From positions 2,542,001-2,606,000 of the forward strand of contig NZ_JAHWXK010000001.1 of the NCBI RefSeq assembly GCF_023091155.1: a stretch of 64,000 nucleotides of DNA. Direction: 5' to 3'. Position numbers and translations under genes: made by a program. Source of the stretch: Microbacterium sufflavum. GTDB lineage: Bacteria > Actinomycetota > Actinomycetes > Actinomycetales > Microbacteriaceae. The notes under the pieces are model-generated. The model was not told the origin of the DNA, did not search any database, and was given only the letters and a program-made list of their open reading frames with translations. Positions 53,841 through 62,583 of the stretch are shown here, piece by piece; the first letter of the stretch is position 1, and the number at the start of each line of letters is the position of its first letter.

Positions 53841-55069
53841 CCATCTCGTCCCGGTCCCTGGGGGTGCTGGCCGTGACCGGCGCAGCCGTCCTCGTCCTGA
53901 GCGGCTGCGTCGCGAAGGAGGACACCGCGGCCACGGCCGCCTTCGAGGTGTCGTCCACCGACTCCGACTGCGCGGTCTCGGCCGCCACCGCGGAGAGCGG
54001 CACCCTCACGTTCGACGTCTCGAACGACACCGACCAGGTGTCGGAGTTCTACCTGCTCGCGGACGACGGCCTGCGCATCGTCGGCGAGGTCGAGAACATC
54101 GCGCCGGCGGCGTCGCGTACGCTCACGGTCGTGGTGCAGCCCGGTGACTACTTCACGCTGTGCAAGCCGGGCATGGTGGGCGACGGCGTGGGCAAGGCCG
54201 CCTTCGCCGTCACGGGCGACCCGGTGGCCGTCGACGGGCCGGACGCCGAGCAGAAGACGAAGGCGGTCGACCTGTACGCGGCGTTCGTGAAGGATCAGGT
54301 CGGTCAGCTCGTGCCGGCGGTGGAAGAGCTCGTGGCCGCCTACGAATCCGGCGACGACGCGACCGCCCGCACGCTGTTCCCGCAGACCCGCGCCTTCTAC
54401 GAGCGCATCGAGCCCGTGGCCGAGGCCCTGGGCGACCTCGATCCGCGCATCGACTTCCGCGAGGTTGACGCCGTGGCCGACGGGCTCGACTGGACCGGCT
54501 TCCACCGCATCGAGAAGGACCTGTGGGTGCCGGCGCAGGACGCCCTCAACGCCGACGGGGAGACGCCCGCGTGGCAGGGCTGGGCCCCGTCCACGCCCGA
54601 GGAACGCGCCGACTACGGCGACCTGCTGCTCGCCGACGTGCAGGAGCTGTACGACTACGTGCACTCCGACGACTTCACAACGACCCTGGAAGACCAGGGC
54701 ATCGCGGGTGTCTCCAATGGCGCGATCGCGCTGCTCGACGAGGTCGCGACCGGCAAGATCTCCGGCGAGGAGGACTGGTGGTCCGGCACCGACCTGTTCG
54801 ACTTCGCGGCGAACGTCGAAGGCTCCAAGATGGCGTTCTCCCTGGTGCAGGACTTCGCCACGGCGCAGGGCGACGACGGCGCCGCGCTGGTCGACGAGAT
54901 CGAGTCGCGGTACGCCGCGCTCGAGTCGTCGCTCGCCACGCACGGCTCCCTCGCGGACGGGTTCGTCGGGTACGCCACCCTCACGGCGGACGACAAGCGT
55001 GAGCTGACCGACCTGATCAACGCCCTGGCCGAGCCGCTGTCGCAGCTGACCGCGACGGTGCTCGACTGA
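53837..55069 (+). CDS. efeO: Iron uptake lipoprotein EfeO
   Basis: 410-residue exported lipoprotein (signal with lipobox LSGC near 20-23). A cupredoxin-like N-terminal domain (about 35-130, with Cys and Met in LCKPGM) and an M75/imelysin-like C-terminal domain (about 150-405) containing HRIE near 223-226, the HxxE metal site. It binds iron outside the membrane and passes it to EfeU. ATG 53837 overlaps the efeU stop. Confidence 0.94.
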   Translation: MTISSRSLGVLAVTGAAVLVLSGCVAKEDTAATAAFEVSSTDSDCAVSAATAESGTLTFDVSNDTDQVSEFYLLADDGLRIVGEVENIAPAASRTLTVVVQPGDYFTLCKPGMVGDGVGKAAFAVTGDPVAVDGPDAEQKTKAVDLYAAFVKDQVGQLVPAVEELVAAYESGDDATARTLFPQTRAFYERIEPVAEALGDLDPRIDFREVDAVADGLDWTGFHRIEKDLWVPAQDALNADGETPAWQGWAPSTPEERADYGDLLLADVQELYDYVHSDDFTTTLEDQGIAGVSNGAIALLDEVATGKISGEEDWWSGTDLFDFAANVEGSKMAFSLVQDFATAQGDDGAALVDEIESRYAALESSLATHGSLADGFVGYATLTADDKRELTDLINALAEPLSQLTATVLD

Positions 55070-55091
55070 CGGGACCGCAGAGGCGCCGGAC

Positions 55092-56399
55092 ATGACCGAG
55101 AGCGAACCGATCCGCGAACCGGAGGACCGGGCGGAGGCCGCACGCGTCGACGCTCGCGCGGGGCTGAGCAGGCGCGGACTGCTCGGTCTCGCGGTCGGCG
55201 GCGGGGTCGCAGGTCTCGCGGTCGGCCTGGGGGCGGGACTGACCGGCGGCGTCGCGCTCGGACGCGCCCGCGCCGCCGAAGACGCGCAGAACAGCTACGA
55301 CTTCTTCGGCGTGCACCAGGCCGGCATCACCACGCCCGTGCAGGACCACCTGCACTTCGCGAGCTTCGACATGATGCCGCGCACCGACCGCGACGACCTG
55401 ATCTCGCTGCTCCAGGACTGGAGCTACGCGGCCTCGCGCCTCACGCAGGGACTCGAGGTCAGCGCGAGCGGTGCCGTCGGCGGCAGCCCGGAAGCCCCGC
55501 CCGACGACACGGGTGAAGCGCTCGGTCTGCCGTCCGCCGGGCTGACCATCACGATCGGGTTCGGTCCGAGCCTGTTCGAGAACGAAGCCGGCGACCGCTA
55601 CGGCATCGCGGCGCAGCGCCCCGCAGGGCTGGAGCGGCTGCCCGCCTTCCTCGGCGACGACCTCGACCCCGAGATGTCCCACGGCGACCTCTGTGTGCAG
55701 GCGTGCGCCGACGACCCGCAGGTGGCGGTGCATGCGATCAGGAACCTCAGCCGGATCGCGTTCGGGCGTGCGCGACTGCGGTGGTCGCAGCTCGGGTTCG
55801 GCAAGACGTCCCGCACCACGGCGGCGCAGGCCACGCCGCGCAACCTGTTCGGCTTCAAGGACGGCACCGCAAACATCCTCGCCGACGACACCGCCGCGCT
55901 CGACGAGCACGTGTGGGTCTCCGCCGCGGACGATCCGGGCTGGCTCGCGGGCGGCTCGTACCTGGTCGCCCGGCGCATCGCGATGCTGATCGAGACGTGG
56001 GACCGGGTGCGACTCTCGGAGCAGGCCACCATCATCGGCCGCGACAAGGGCGAGGGCGCCCCGCTCTCCGGCGGCGACGAGTTCACCGAGCCCGACTTCC
56101 ACGGCGGCGCGATCGACGCCCACAGCCACGTGCGGCTCGCGCACCCGACGCAGAACGACGGCGTGCGCATCCTCCGCCGCGGCTACAACTACGTGGACGG
56201 CAACAACACGCTCGGACGGCTCGACGCCGGGCTCTTCTTCCTGTCGTATCAGCGCGACCCCGCGCAGTTCATCACGCTGCAGCGCCGGCTGGCGACCGAC
56301 CGCATGAACGAGTACATCCGCCACGTCGGGTCGGGGATCTGGGCGGTGCCGGCCGGCGCGAAGCCCGGCTCCTACGTGGGTGCCGAGCTCTTCGCCTGA
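55092..56399 (+). CDS. efeB: Deferrochelatase/DyP-type peroxidase EfeB
   Basis: 435-residue heme enzyme exported by the Tat pathway (SRRGLLGLAVGGG near 26-38, then a hydrophobic stretch). The DyP GxxDG motif is GFKDG near 254-258, the proximal His is in LAHPTQND near 351 and a distal-type Arg follows in RRGYNY. It oxidises substrates with peroxide and has been proposed to release iron from heme or oxidise Fe(II) for EfeO. It follows efeO by 22 bases in the same operon. Confidence 0.94.
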   Translation: MTESEPIREPEDRAEAARVDARAGLSRRGLLGLAVGGGVAGLAVGLGAGLTGGVALGRARAAEDAQNSYDFFGVHQAGITTPVQDHLHFASFDMMPRTDRDDLISLLQDWSYAASRLTQGLEVSASGAVGGSPEAPPDDTGEALGLPSAGLTITIGFGPSLFENEAGDRYGIAAQRPAGLERLPAFLGDDLDPEMSHGDLCVQACADDPQVAVHAIRNLSRIAFGRARLRWSQLGFGKTSRTTAAQATPRNLFGFKDGTANILADDTAALDEHVWVSAADDPGWLAGGSYLVARRIAMLIETWDRVRLSEQATIIGRDKGEGAPLSGGDEFTEPDFHGGAIDAHSHVRLAHPTQNDGVRILRRGYNYVDGNNTLGRLDAGLFFLSYQRDPAQFITLQRRLATDRMNEYIRHVGSGIWAVPAGAKPGSYVGAELFA

Positions 56400-56405
56400 C
56401 TGGCC

Positions 56406-57299
56406 CTAGGACCCGAGCCGCGCGGCCTCCAGCACCTCGACGACGGACGAGGCCAGCGCATCGGCTCCCGCGTGGTCGTCGGCGCTGATCGTCACCACAG
56501 CGTCATCGAGGAAGATCATCAGCTGCCCGTAGGCGCCGTGCAGCCGCCAGGCCCGTCCCGGTCCGCCCCACCCGGCGAGGGCGTAGCGGTCGTAGCCCGG
56601 GTTCACGCCGGCGACGACGCCGTCGCGGTGCATCGCATCGATGTGCTCCGGCGACACGAGCCGACGCCCCTCCCACGCGCCGCGGTCGCGGATCAGCCGC
56701 CCGGCGCGCGCCATCTCCTCGGTGCGCAGCGCGAGACCGCCGCCCGCCTCGATGCGGCCGTGGGGGCAGCGGGTCCACCGCGCGCCGTGAATGCCGAGCG
56801 GCCCGAGCAGGCGGTCGTCGAGGTAGTCGCCCACGTCGCCGACGCGCGCGGCGAGGGCCGCCATGGCGGTGTAGGTGCTGGCATTGGAGTACTGGAAGAC
56901 GCGCCCGCGGGAGGGGCGCCGCAGGAACTCCGCGGCGAGGTCGGGCCAGTCGGTCAGAAGTGTGGGCGACCAGGGCAGGTCGATCCCGCTCGACATCGAC
57001 AGGAGGTGGCGCAGCGTCACCCGGTCGACGCCCGGCCCGAGCTCGTGATCGGGGAGGAGGTGCGCCACGGGCTCGTCGAGCGAGACCACGCCGTCGTCGG
57101 CGGCGAGAGCCACGGCGAGCACGCACACGCCCTTCGCGACCGACTGGATGTCCTCTCGCACGTCCGGTGCCCAGCGGTGTTCGGCGGTCCCGTCGCCCGC
57201 GCGCACGTGGAGGCCGTGTGCGCGGAAGCCCGTGTCCTCGATGATCGCGACCAGGCTGTCCTTTACGGAGAGGGCGTCGGCTCCGGGGGCGCCGCTCAT
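56406..57299 (-). CDS. Serine hydrolase, class C beta-lactamase-like
   Basis: 297-residue penicillin-binding/AmpC-fold hydrolase. The nucleophile motif SxxK is SVAK near 52-55, the second motif YxN is YSN near 137-139, and a late HGA replaces the usual KTG-like third motif. No signal peptide is seen, so a cytosolic esterase or peptidase role is more likely than antibiotic resistance. ATG 57299 overlaps the stop of the upstream acyltransferase gene by four bases (ATGA), so the two are translationally coupled. Confidence 0.85.
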   Translation of the reverse strand: MSGAPGADALSVKDSLVAIIEDTGFRAHGLHVRAGDGTAEHRWAPDVREDIQSVAKGVCVLAVALAADDGVVSLDEPVAHLLPDHELGPGVDRVTLRHLLSMSSGIDLPWSPTLLTDWPDLAAEFLRRPSRGRVFQYSNASTYTAMAALAARVGDVGDYLDDRLLGPLGIHGARWTRCPHGRIEAGGGLALRTEEMARAGRLIRDRGAWEGRRLVSPEHIDAMHRDGVVAGVNPGYDRYALAGWGGPGRAWRLHGAYGQLMIFLDDAVVTISADDHAGADALASSVVEVLEAARLGS

Positions 57300-58426
57300 C
57301 GGGGACGACGCGAGCCGGTCGGGTCGTTCCTGCGACCCTCGCGCGCGGCGAGCTCGGGATCGGAGAACAGCCAGCGCGGGCGCGGCTCCACGAGCGGGCG
57401 GAACAGCCGTCGCACGGGCTTGGTAGCCAGCAGCAGCGCGAGGACCACCGAGAGCGCGGTCACGAGCGGCAGCCAGAACCACGTCGGCTCGAGGTCGCGC
57501 AGCACACCGCTCTCCCGGAAGGGATAGAGCACGAACGAGTGCAGCAGGTAGACGTACATCGTGTACTGGCCGAAGGTCGTCCACCAGTACGAGCCGCGCG
57601 GGATCAGCGCGAAGAACGCCGCGCACAGGACGACGGCGAGCAGCATGAGGGCGACCCGGATCGCGCCGGCCCACCACTGCGTGCCGACCAGGTCGGAGTA
57701 GGAGGCCTCGTAGAACAGCCATTCGCGCAGGTCGGCGGCCTGCCACAGCGGAAGCCAGTTCCAGGCGGCCCACCCGGTCGCCGCGAAGACGCCGATCGCC
57801 GCCGCGCGGATCCACCAGGGGCGGAAGTCCAGCAGGCGCAGCCGGTTGACGATGTCGTGCTCGCGCAGCCACCAGCCGAGCGTGAAGAAGGGGAGGAGGC
57901 CCAGCGTGCGGGACAGCGAGAAGGTGCTGTCGACGTTGGAGAGGTAGCCGGCGCCGATCGAGATCACGACGGTCCACAGCAGCGGCCAGCGCAGCAGCGC
58001 GAGGTAGGGGAGGACGAGGCGGAAGATCGCCAGCGCCAGGAGGAACCACAGTGTCCAGCTCGGTTTGGTGAAGTTCGGGGTGGCCTGACCTTCGACGAGC
58101 CACTTGGTGAGGGTCCACAGCGTCTCGAAGATCACGTAGGGCAGGACGATGTCGGTGATCACCCTGGCCATCTGCGTCTTGGTGGGCGAGCCCGACTTGG
58201 AGAAGTAGCCGGAGATGATCGCGAACGCCGGCATGTGGAACGCGTACAGCGCGAGGTAGAACGCGAACGCGATGTCGGAGTCGTAGATGAGCCGCTGGAT
58301 CGCATGGCCGAGCACGACGAGGACGATGCACGCGTAGCGAGCGTTGTCCCAGAAGGGCACGCGCCGGCGCTTCCGCGGGACGGACCCGGTGGCGGGCCCC
58401 GTGATGTCGGCCCCGGTGGTGCTCAT
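57296..58426 (-). CDS. Acyltransferase 3 family membrane protein
   Basis: 376-residue membrane acyltransferase (OafA/AT3 type) with about ten membrane segments. FWDNARYACIVLVVLGHAIQ near 25-44 contains the catalytic-type His, and FHMPAFAIISGYF near 63-75 is the second AT3 hallmark. These enzymes acetylate or acylate surface sugars or peptidoglycan. No SGNH domain is fused. ATG 58426 is placed by TAGCCT six bases upstream. Coupled to the serine hydrolase downstream, suggesting that the pair adds and removes acyl groups; this is an inference. Confidence 0.87.
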   Translation of the reverse strand: MSTTGADITGPATGSVPRKRRRVPFWDNARYACIVLVVLGHAIQRLIYDSDIAFAFYLALYAFHMPAFAIISGYFSKSGSPTKTQMARVITDIVLPYVIFETLWTLTKWLVEGQATPNFTKPSWTLWFLLALAIFRLVLPYLALLRWPLLWTVVISIGAGYLSNVDSTFSLSRTLGLLPFFTLGWWLREHDIVNRLRLLDFRPWWIRAAAIGVFAATGWAAWNWLPLWQAADLREWLFYEASYSDLVGTQWWAGAIRVALMLLAVVLCAAFFALIPRGSYWWTTFGQYTMYVYLLHSFVLYPFRESGVLRDLEPTWFWLPLVTALSVVLALLLATKPVRRLFRPLVEPRPRWLFSDPELAAREGRRNDPTGSRRPR

Positions 58427-58432
58427 CCTCCG

Positions 58433-58438
58433 AGGCTA
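58433..58438 (-). promoter_or_regulatory. Leaderless-type -10 of the acyltransferase gene
   Basis: TAGCCT on the minus strand six bases before ATG 58426. Confidence 0.5.
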
Positions 58439-58469
58439 CAGGCGCGGGAATAAAGTTGCCGTGCACGCG

Positions 58470-58499
58470 TTGACACGATTACATTCAAATGAATAGAAC
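58470..58499 (+). promoter_or_regulatory. Promoter and operator of the luciferase-like/FMN reductase operon
   Basis: TTGACA (58470-58475) is a perfect -35, and TAGAAC (58494-58499) a likely -10, 18 bases apart. Between and into them lies TACATTC-AAAT-GAATAGA (58480-58497), the same operator type as the yceI site. A bound repressor would block the promoter directly. Confidence 0.65.
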
Positions 58500-58540
58500 C
58501 GGGTGGCACGATCATCGGGTTCGGAGAACACGGAGCAATC

Positions 58541-59767
58541 ATGAGCGAGCAGTCAGGCGCGCAGGCGATGCAGTTCGGCATCATGTCGGTCAGCGACATC
58601 ACCCGCGACCCCACCACGGGCGTCACCCCCAGCGAGCAGGAGCGCATCAAGGCCACGCTGGCCATCGCCACCCACGCCGAGGAGGTGGGCCTCGACGTCT
58701 TCGCGATCGGCGAGCACCACAACCCGCCGTTCTGGTCCTCCAGCCCCACCACGTTCCTGGCGGCGCTGGCCGCGCAGACCGAGCGCCTGATCGTCTCGAC
58801 GTCGACCACGCTCATCACCACGAACGACCCCGTGCGCATCGCCGAGGAGTACGCGATGCTGCAGCACGTGTCCGACGGCCGCATGGACCTGATGCTCGGG
58901 CGCGGCAACACCGGCCCGGTGTACCCGTGGTTCGGACAGGACATCCGTCAGGGCCTCCCGCTCGCGATCGAGAACTACGCCCTGCTGCACAAGCTGTGGC
59001 GCGAGGACGTCGTCGACTGGGAGGGCAAGTTCCGCACCCCGCTGCAGGGCTTCACGTCGACCCCGCGCCCGCTCGACGGCATCCCGCCGTTCGTCTGGCA
59101 CGGATCGATCCGCACCCCGGAGATCGCGGAGCAGGCCGCCTACTACGGCGACGGGTTCTTCGCGAACAACATCTTCTGGCCGAAGGAGCACTACCAGCGC
59201 CTGATCGAGCTGTACCGCCAGCGCTTCGAGCACTACGGCCACGGCACGCGCGAGCAGGCCATCGTCGGACTCGGCGGGCAGGTGTTCATGGCCGCGAAGT
59301 CGCAGGACGCCGTGAACCAGTTCCGGCCGTACTTCGACAACGCCCCCGTGTACGGCCACGGCCCGAGCATGGAGGACTTCACCGAGATGACGCCGCTGAC
59401 GGTCGGTTCGCCGCAGCAGGTCATCGACCGGTACGCGGGCATGCGTGAGCACTTCGGTGACTACCAGCGCCAGCTCTTCCTGATCGACCACGCCGGCCTT
59501 CCGCTGAAGACGGTGCTCGAGCAGCTCGACATCCTCGGTTCCGAGGTCGTGCCGGTGCTGCGCAAGGAGCTCGCGAAGGACCGTCCGGCCGGCGTGCCCG
59601 ACGCCCCGACGCACGCGGCGCGCGTGAAGGCCGAGTTCGGCGACGGCCCCACGCGTCAGGCGCGACCCGGCGCCAACCGGGGCGACAACCTCACGGGCGA
59701 CTCGCCCTACCAGGACACCCCGGCACCCGCGGGTGCCGCGTTCGGACTCGGCCGGAAGGAGGCCTGA
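58541..59767 (+). CDS. LLM-class flavin-dependent oxidoreductase (CE1758-like)
   Basis: 408-residue bacterial-luciferase-like monooxygenase with a TIM barrel. The early block MQFGIMSVSDIT, EVGLDVFAIGEHHNPPFWSSSP near 48-69 and LGRGNTGPVYPWFG near 125-138 are family features. The substrate is unknown; reduced FMN would come from the FMN reductase encoded next. The last 45 residues are Pro/Gly/Ala-rich. ATG 58541 follows a GGAG-containing leader. Confidence 0.87.
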   Translation: MSEQSGAQAMQFGIMSVSDITRDPTTGVTPSEQERIKATLAIATHAEEVGLDVFAIGEHHNPPFWSSSPTTFLAALAAQTERLIVSTSTTLITTNDPVRIAEEYAMLQHVSDGRMDLMLGRGNTGPVYPWFGQDIRQGLPLAIENYALLHKLWREDVVDWEGKFRTPLQGFTSTPRPLDGIPPFVWHGSIRTPEIAEQAAYYGDGFFANNIFWPKEHYQRLIELYRQRFEHYGHGTREQAIVGLGGQVFMAAKSQDAVNQFRPYFDNAPVYGHGPSMEDFTEMTPLTVGSPQQVIDRYAGMREHFGDYQRQLFLIDHAGLPLKTVLEQLDILGSEVVPVLRKELAKDRPAGVPDAPTHAARVKAEFGDGPTRQARPGANRGDNLTGDSPYQDTPAPAGAAFGLGRKEA

Positions 59768-59768
59768 C

Positions 59769-60413
59769 ATGACCACGCGTCGCATCGCCGTCGTCTCGGC
59801 CGGCCTGTCGAACCCCTCGTCCACGCGGATGCTGGCCGACCGGCTCGCCGCCGAGACCGTCAAGGCGCTCGCCGAGCGCGACATCCAGGCCACGGTCGAC
59901 GTGATCGAGCTGCGTGACTACGCGCACGACATCACCAACAACCTGCTCACGGGCTTCGCGCCGCCCGCCCTGGAGACCGCGATCAACACGGTCGTCTCGG
60001 CGGACGCGCTGATCGCCGTGACCCCGATCTTCTCGACCAGCTACTCCGGCCTGTTCAAGTCGTTCATCGACGTGCTCGACCCGGACGCGCTGACCGGGAA
60101 GCCCGTGCTGATCGGCGCCAACGCGGGCACCCCGCGGCACTCGCTCGCAATCGACTACGCGATCCGCCCGCTGTTCGCCTACCTGCACGCGGAGGCCGTG
60201 TCGACCGGCGTGTTCGCGGCGTCCAGCGACTGGGGCGGCGCGGGCGACGACGTGGCCCCGCTCGCCAAGCGCGTCGAGAAGGGTGCCAGGGAGCTGGCCG
60301 AGGCTGTCGCCCGCCGCGAGGCGGCCACGGTCGTCGACCCGTACGACCCGGCGACCTATCTCGGTGAGGGTCGATCGTTCGGACACATGCTCGGCGGTCT
60401 CGCGGGCGAGTGA
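59769..60413 (+). CDS. NAD(P)H-dependent FMN reductase
   Basis: 214-residue flavodoxin-fold reductase. The FMN phosphate loop is SAGLSNPSSTRML near 10-22, and PIFSTSYSGLFKSFIDVLD near 84-102 is the dimer/flavin contact region. It supplies reduced FMN to the adjacent luciferase-like enzyme. ATG 59769, one base after the upstream stop, has AAGGAGG, one of the best ribosome sites in the window. Confidence 0.9.
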   Translation: MTTRRIAVVSAGLSNPSSTRMLADRLAAETVKALAERDIQATVDVIELRDYAHDITNNLLTGFAPPALETAINTVVSADALIAVTPIFSTSYSGLFKSFIDVLDPDALTGKPVLIGANAGTPRHSLAIDYAIRPLFAYLHAEAVSTGVFAASSDWGGAGDDVAPLAKRVEKGARELAEAVARREAATVVDPYDPATYLGEGRSFGHMLGGLAGE

Positions 60414-60428
60414 CCCCGCGCCGACGTC

Positions 60429-60466
60429 CGCGCCCCGTCCCCGTGGAGACACGGGGACGGGGCGCG
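60429..60466. terminator. Strong bidirectional terminator
   Basis: A perfect 16-base-pair GC stem with a 6-base loop (60429-60444 with 60451-60466) between the FMN reductase stop and the convergent response regulator stop. Confidence 0.75.
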
Positions 60467-60468
60467 CG

Positions 60469-61161
60469 TCACCGCCCAGCCGGTCCCCGCCGCCAGGTGT
60501 ACTCGGTCTCGGGTCGACCGCGCGTCCCGTAGCGGGCACCGCGCACCGCCACGCCCTCGACGACCAGGTGCTCGAGGTAGCGGCGCACGGCCACGCGTGA
60601 CAGTCCGAGTCGCTCGGCGGCCTCGCGCGCGGAGAGCGGTCCGCGGGCGCGCAGCTCCGCCGTCACGCGCTCCAGCGAGGTCGCCGACAGCCCCTTCGGC
60701 AGGACGATGGCTCCGGTCGACCGACTCAGCAGCGCGTCGATCTCCGCCTGCGTCGCCGGGCCCGTCGTCCCGTGCGCCTGGGCACGATACGCCCGGTACT
60801 GCTCCAGCCGCTCCTGGAACACCGCAAACGCGAACGGCTTCACGAGGTAGTGGAAGACGCCGAGTGCCGCCATCTGCCGCACGGTCTCCGCGTCGCGCAC
60901 GCCGGTGATCGCGATCACGTCCAGCGCCGCACCGCTCGCGCGGAGCGCGCGCAGCACCTCCAGTCCGGATCCGTCCGGCATCGTCACGTCGAGCAGCATC
61001 AGATCGAACGCGCCAGCGCCGGGTCGCTCGCGCACGGCCGTGAGAGCCGCGCGCGCTCCCGTGCACTCACCGGCCACCGCGAAGCCGTCCAGCCGCGCGA
61101 GGTAGGTGCGATGCAGCTCGAGGGTCAACGGGTCGTCGTCGACCAGCAGGACGCGGATCAC
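60469..61161 (-). CDS. Response regulator of the CitB/DcuR family
   Basis: 230-residue regulator. The receiver domain (1-120) has the acidic pocket VDDD near 7-10, phospho-acceptor Asp58 in LLDVTMPDG and Lys in LVKPF near 107. The C-terminal helix-turn-helix (about 160-215, SAREAAERLGLSRVAVRRYLEHLV) is the DcuR/CitB type. The GTG start overlaps the histidine kinase stop by four bases (GTGA). It probably controls the divergent dctA gene. Confidence 0.9.
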   Translation of the reverse strand: MIRVLLVDDDPLTLELHRTYLARLDGFAVAGECTGARAALTAVRERPGAGAFDLMLLDVTMPDGSGLEVLRALRASGAALDVIAITGVRDAETVRQMAALGVFHYLVKPFAFAVFQERLEQYRAYRAQAHGTTGPATQAEIDALLSRSTGAIVLPKGLSATSLERVTAELRARGPLSAREAAERLGLSRVAVRRYLEHLVVEGVAVRGARYGTRGRPETEYTWRRGPAGR

Positions 61162-62441
61162 GACCTGCTCCCGCGTGACGATGCCGACGGGAGGGTCACC
61201 CGGAACACCGTCGGCGGGCCCGCCACGGTCACGTCCCCGCCGGCCTCCCTCACGACGGAGCGGACGAGGGCCAGCCCGATGCCGCGCCCGTGCGGCCCCG
61301 CGGGCTTCGTCGTATACCCCTGGGCGAAGATCCGCTCCCGCTGATCGACCGGGATCCCCGGGCCGCTGTCCGCCACCTCCAGCACGATGCCGCCGCGATC
61401 GCCGCGCCGCAGCGACACCCGCACCCAGCGGTCTGCGGATTCCGCCGCGGCATCCATCGCGTTGTCGACCAGATTCCCGAGCACGGCCACCGCGTCGACG
61501 GGCGCCAGCGGGGTGCGCGGGGTGTCCGGGGCGATGTCCATCCGCCAGTCGATGCCGCGCTCGCGCGCCTGTGCGGCCTTGCCCAGCAGCAGTGCGCCCA
61601 CCGCGGGGTCGCCGTGCTGCCGCGCCGTGACCTGGTCCACGAGGGACTGGCTCTGCCTGGACGTCTGCGTGAGGATCTCGATCGCCTCGTCGCGGCGGTC
61701 GAGTTCGAGCAGCGCCACCGCCGCGTGCATGCGGTTGCCGTGCTCGTGCGTCTGCGCCCGCAGCGCTTCGCCGAGGGTGCGCACCGACTCATAGGAGGAG
61801 ACCGCGTCGCGCAGCTCCCCGGGCGGCAGGTCGCCCGCGAACCGCCGCGTCACCCGACGGGCGAGCAGGGCACCGCCCACCCCGAGCAGCACCAGTCCCG
61901 CCGTGATGGCGAGCGACAGCGGCAACCGCCGCACCAGGGTCTCGGAGATGGTCTCGGTCGTCACCCCCGTGGCGACCCAGCCCACCAGGGTGCCGTCATC
62001 ATCGACAACAGGGACGATCGTCCGCACGGACGGACCGAGCGTGCCGCGGAACTCCTCGGTGAGCACGCGCGGGGTGGACGGGACCGTCCCGAGGTACGGC
62101 GCACCGATCTGAGTCGGATCGGGATGGGTGAGGCGCAGACCCTCCGGCGTCATGATCGTGACGAAGTCCAACCCCGCCCTGTCGATGACCTCCAGCGCGT
62201 ACGGTTCGAGCGACGCGCTGGCGCTCGCCGTATCGCCGCGGGTGAGCAGTGCGACCACGTCCGGTGCGGAGGCGAGGGCGGCGGCTGTGGCGGCGGTGAG
62301 CCGTTCGGCCTCGGAGCGGACGGCACGCTGCGCCTCCACCACGAGGAACAGCGCGACGAGCGCGCCGACGACCACGGCGGTCACCACGAGCGCCGCGAAT
62401 ACCCGCGACGCGGCGCTGCGGCCTGGGGAGGCGTGCGCCAT
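61158..62441 (-). CDS. Sensor histidine kinase of the DcuS/CitA family
   Basis: 427-residue membrane kinase: a first membrane segment near 13-35, an extracellular sensor domain (about 36-172), a second segment near 175-198, then the kinase core. The phospho-acceptor region reads THEHGNRMHA near 231-240, the DcuS-type H-box; NLVDNAMDAA near 327 is the N-box and DSGPGIP plus GRGIGLALV the G-boxes. Unlike DcuS there is little room for a cytosolic PAS domain between membrane and H-box. Such kinases sense C4-dicarboxylates or citrate. ATG 62441 follows GGAGGAACGGG. Confidence 0.9.
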   Translation of the reverse strand: MAHASPGRSAASRVFAALVVTAVVVGALVALFLVVEAQRAVRSEAERLTAATAAALASAPDVVALLTRGDTASASASLEPYALEVIDRAGLDFVTIMTPEGLRLTHPDPTQIGAPYLGTVPSTPRVLTEEFRGTLGPSVRTIVPVVDDDGTLVGWVATGVTTETISETLVRRLPLSLAITAGLVLLGVGGALLARRVTRRFAGDLPPGELRDAVSSYESVRTLGEALRAQTHEHGNRMHAAVALLELDRRDEAIEILTQTSRQSQSLVDQVTARQHGDPAVGALLLGKAAQARERGIDWRMDIAPDTPRTPLAPVDAVAVLGNLVDNAMDAAAESADRWVRVSLRRGDRGGIVLEVADSGPGIPVDQRERIFAQGYTTKPAGPHGRGIGLALVRSVVREAGGDVTVAGPPTVFRVTLPSASSRGSRS

Positions 62442-62583
62442 CCCGTTCCTCCGATCGTCGACGGGTCCGGCAGGGACCAATACGACCACAAATGGCGTCG
62501 TCGTGCGAGCGCGGAGACCGTGGAAGGGGTCGGGGGCACAGAGGCCACCGGCTCGGACGACGACGTCGACACGAGGAGGACGC

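Noticed and set aside
56406..57299. Antibiotic-resistance beta-lactamase
   Set aside because: There is no signal peptide and no clear KTG motif; the fold alone does not indicate resistance.
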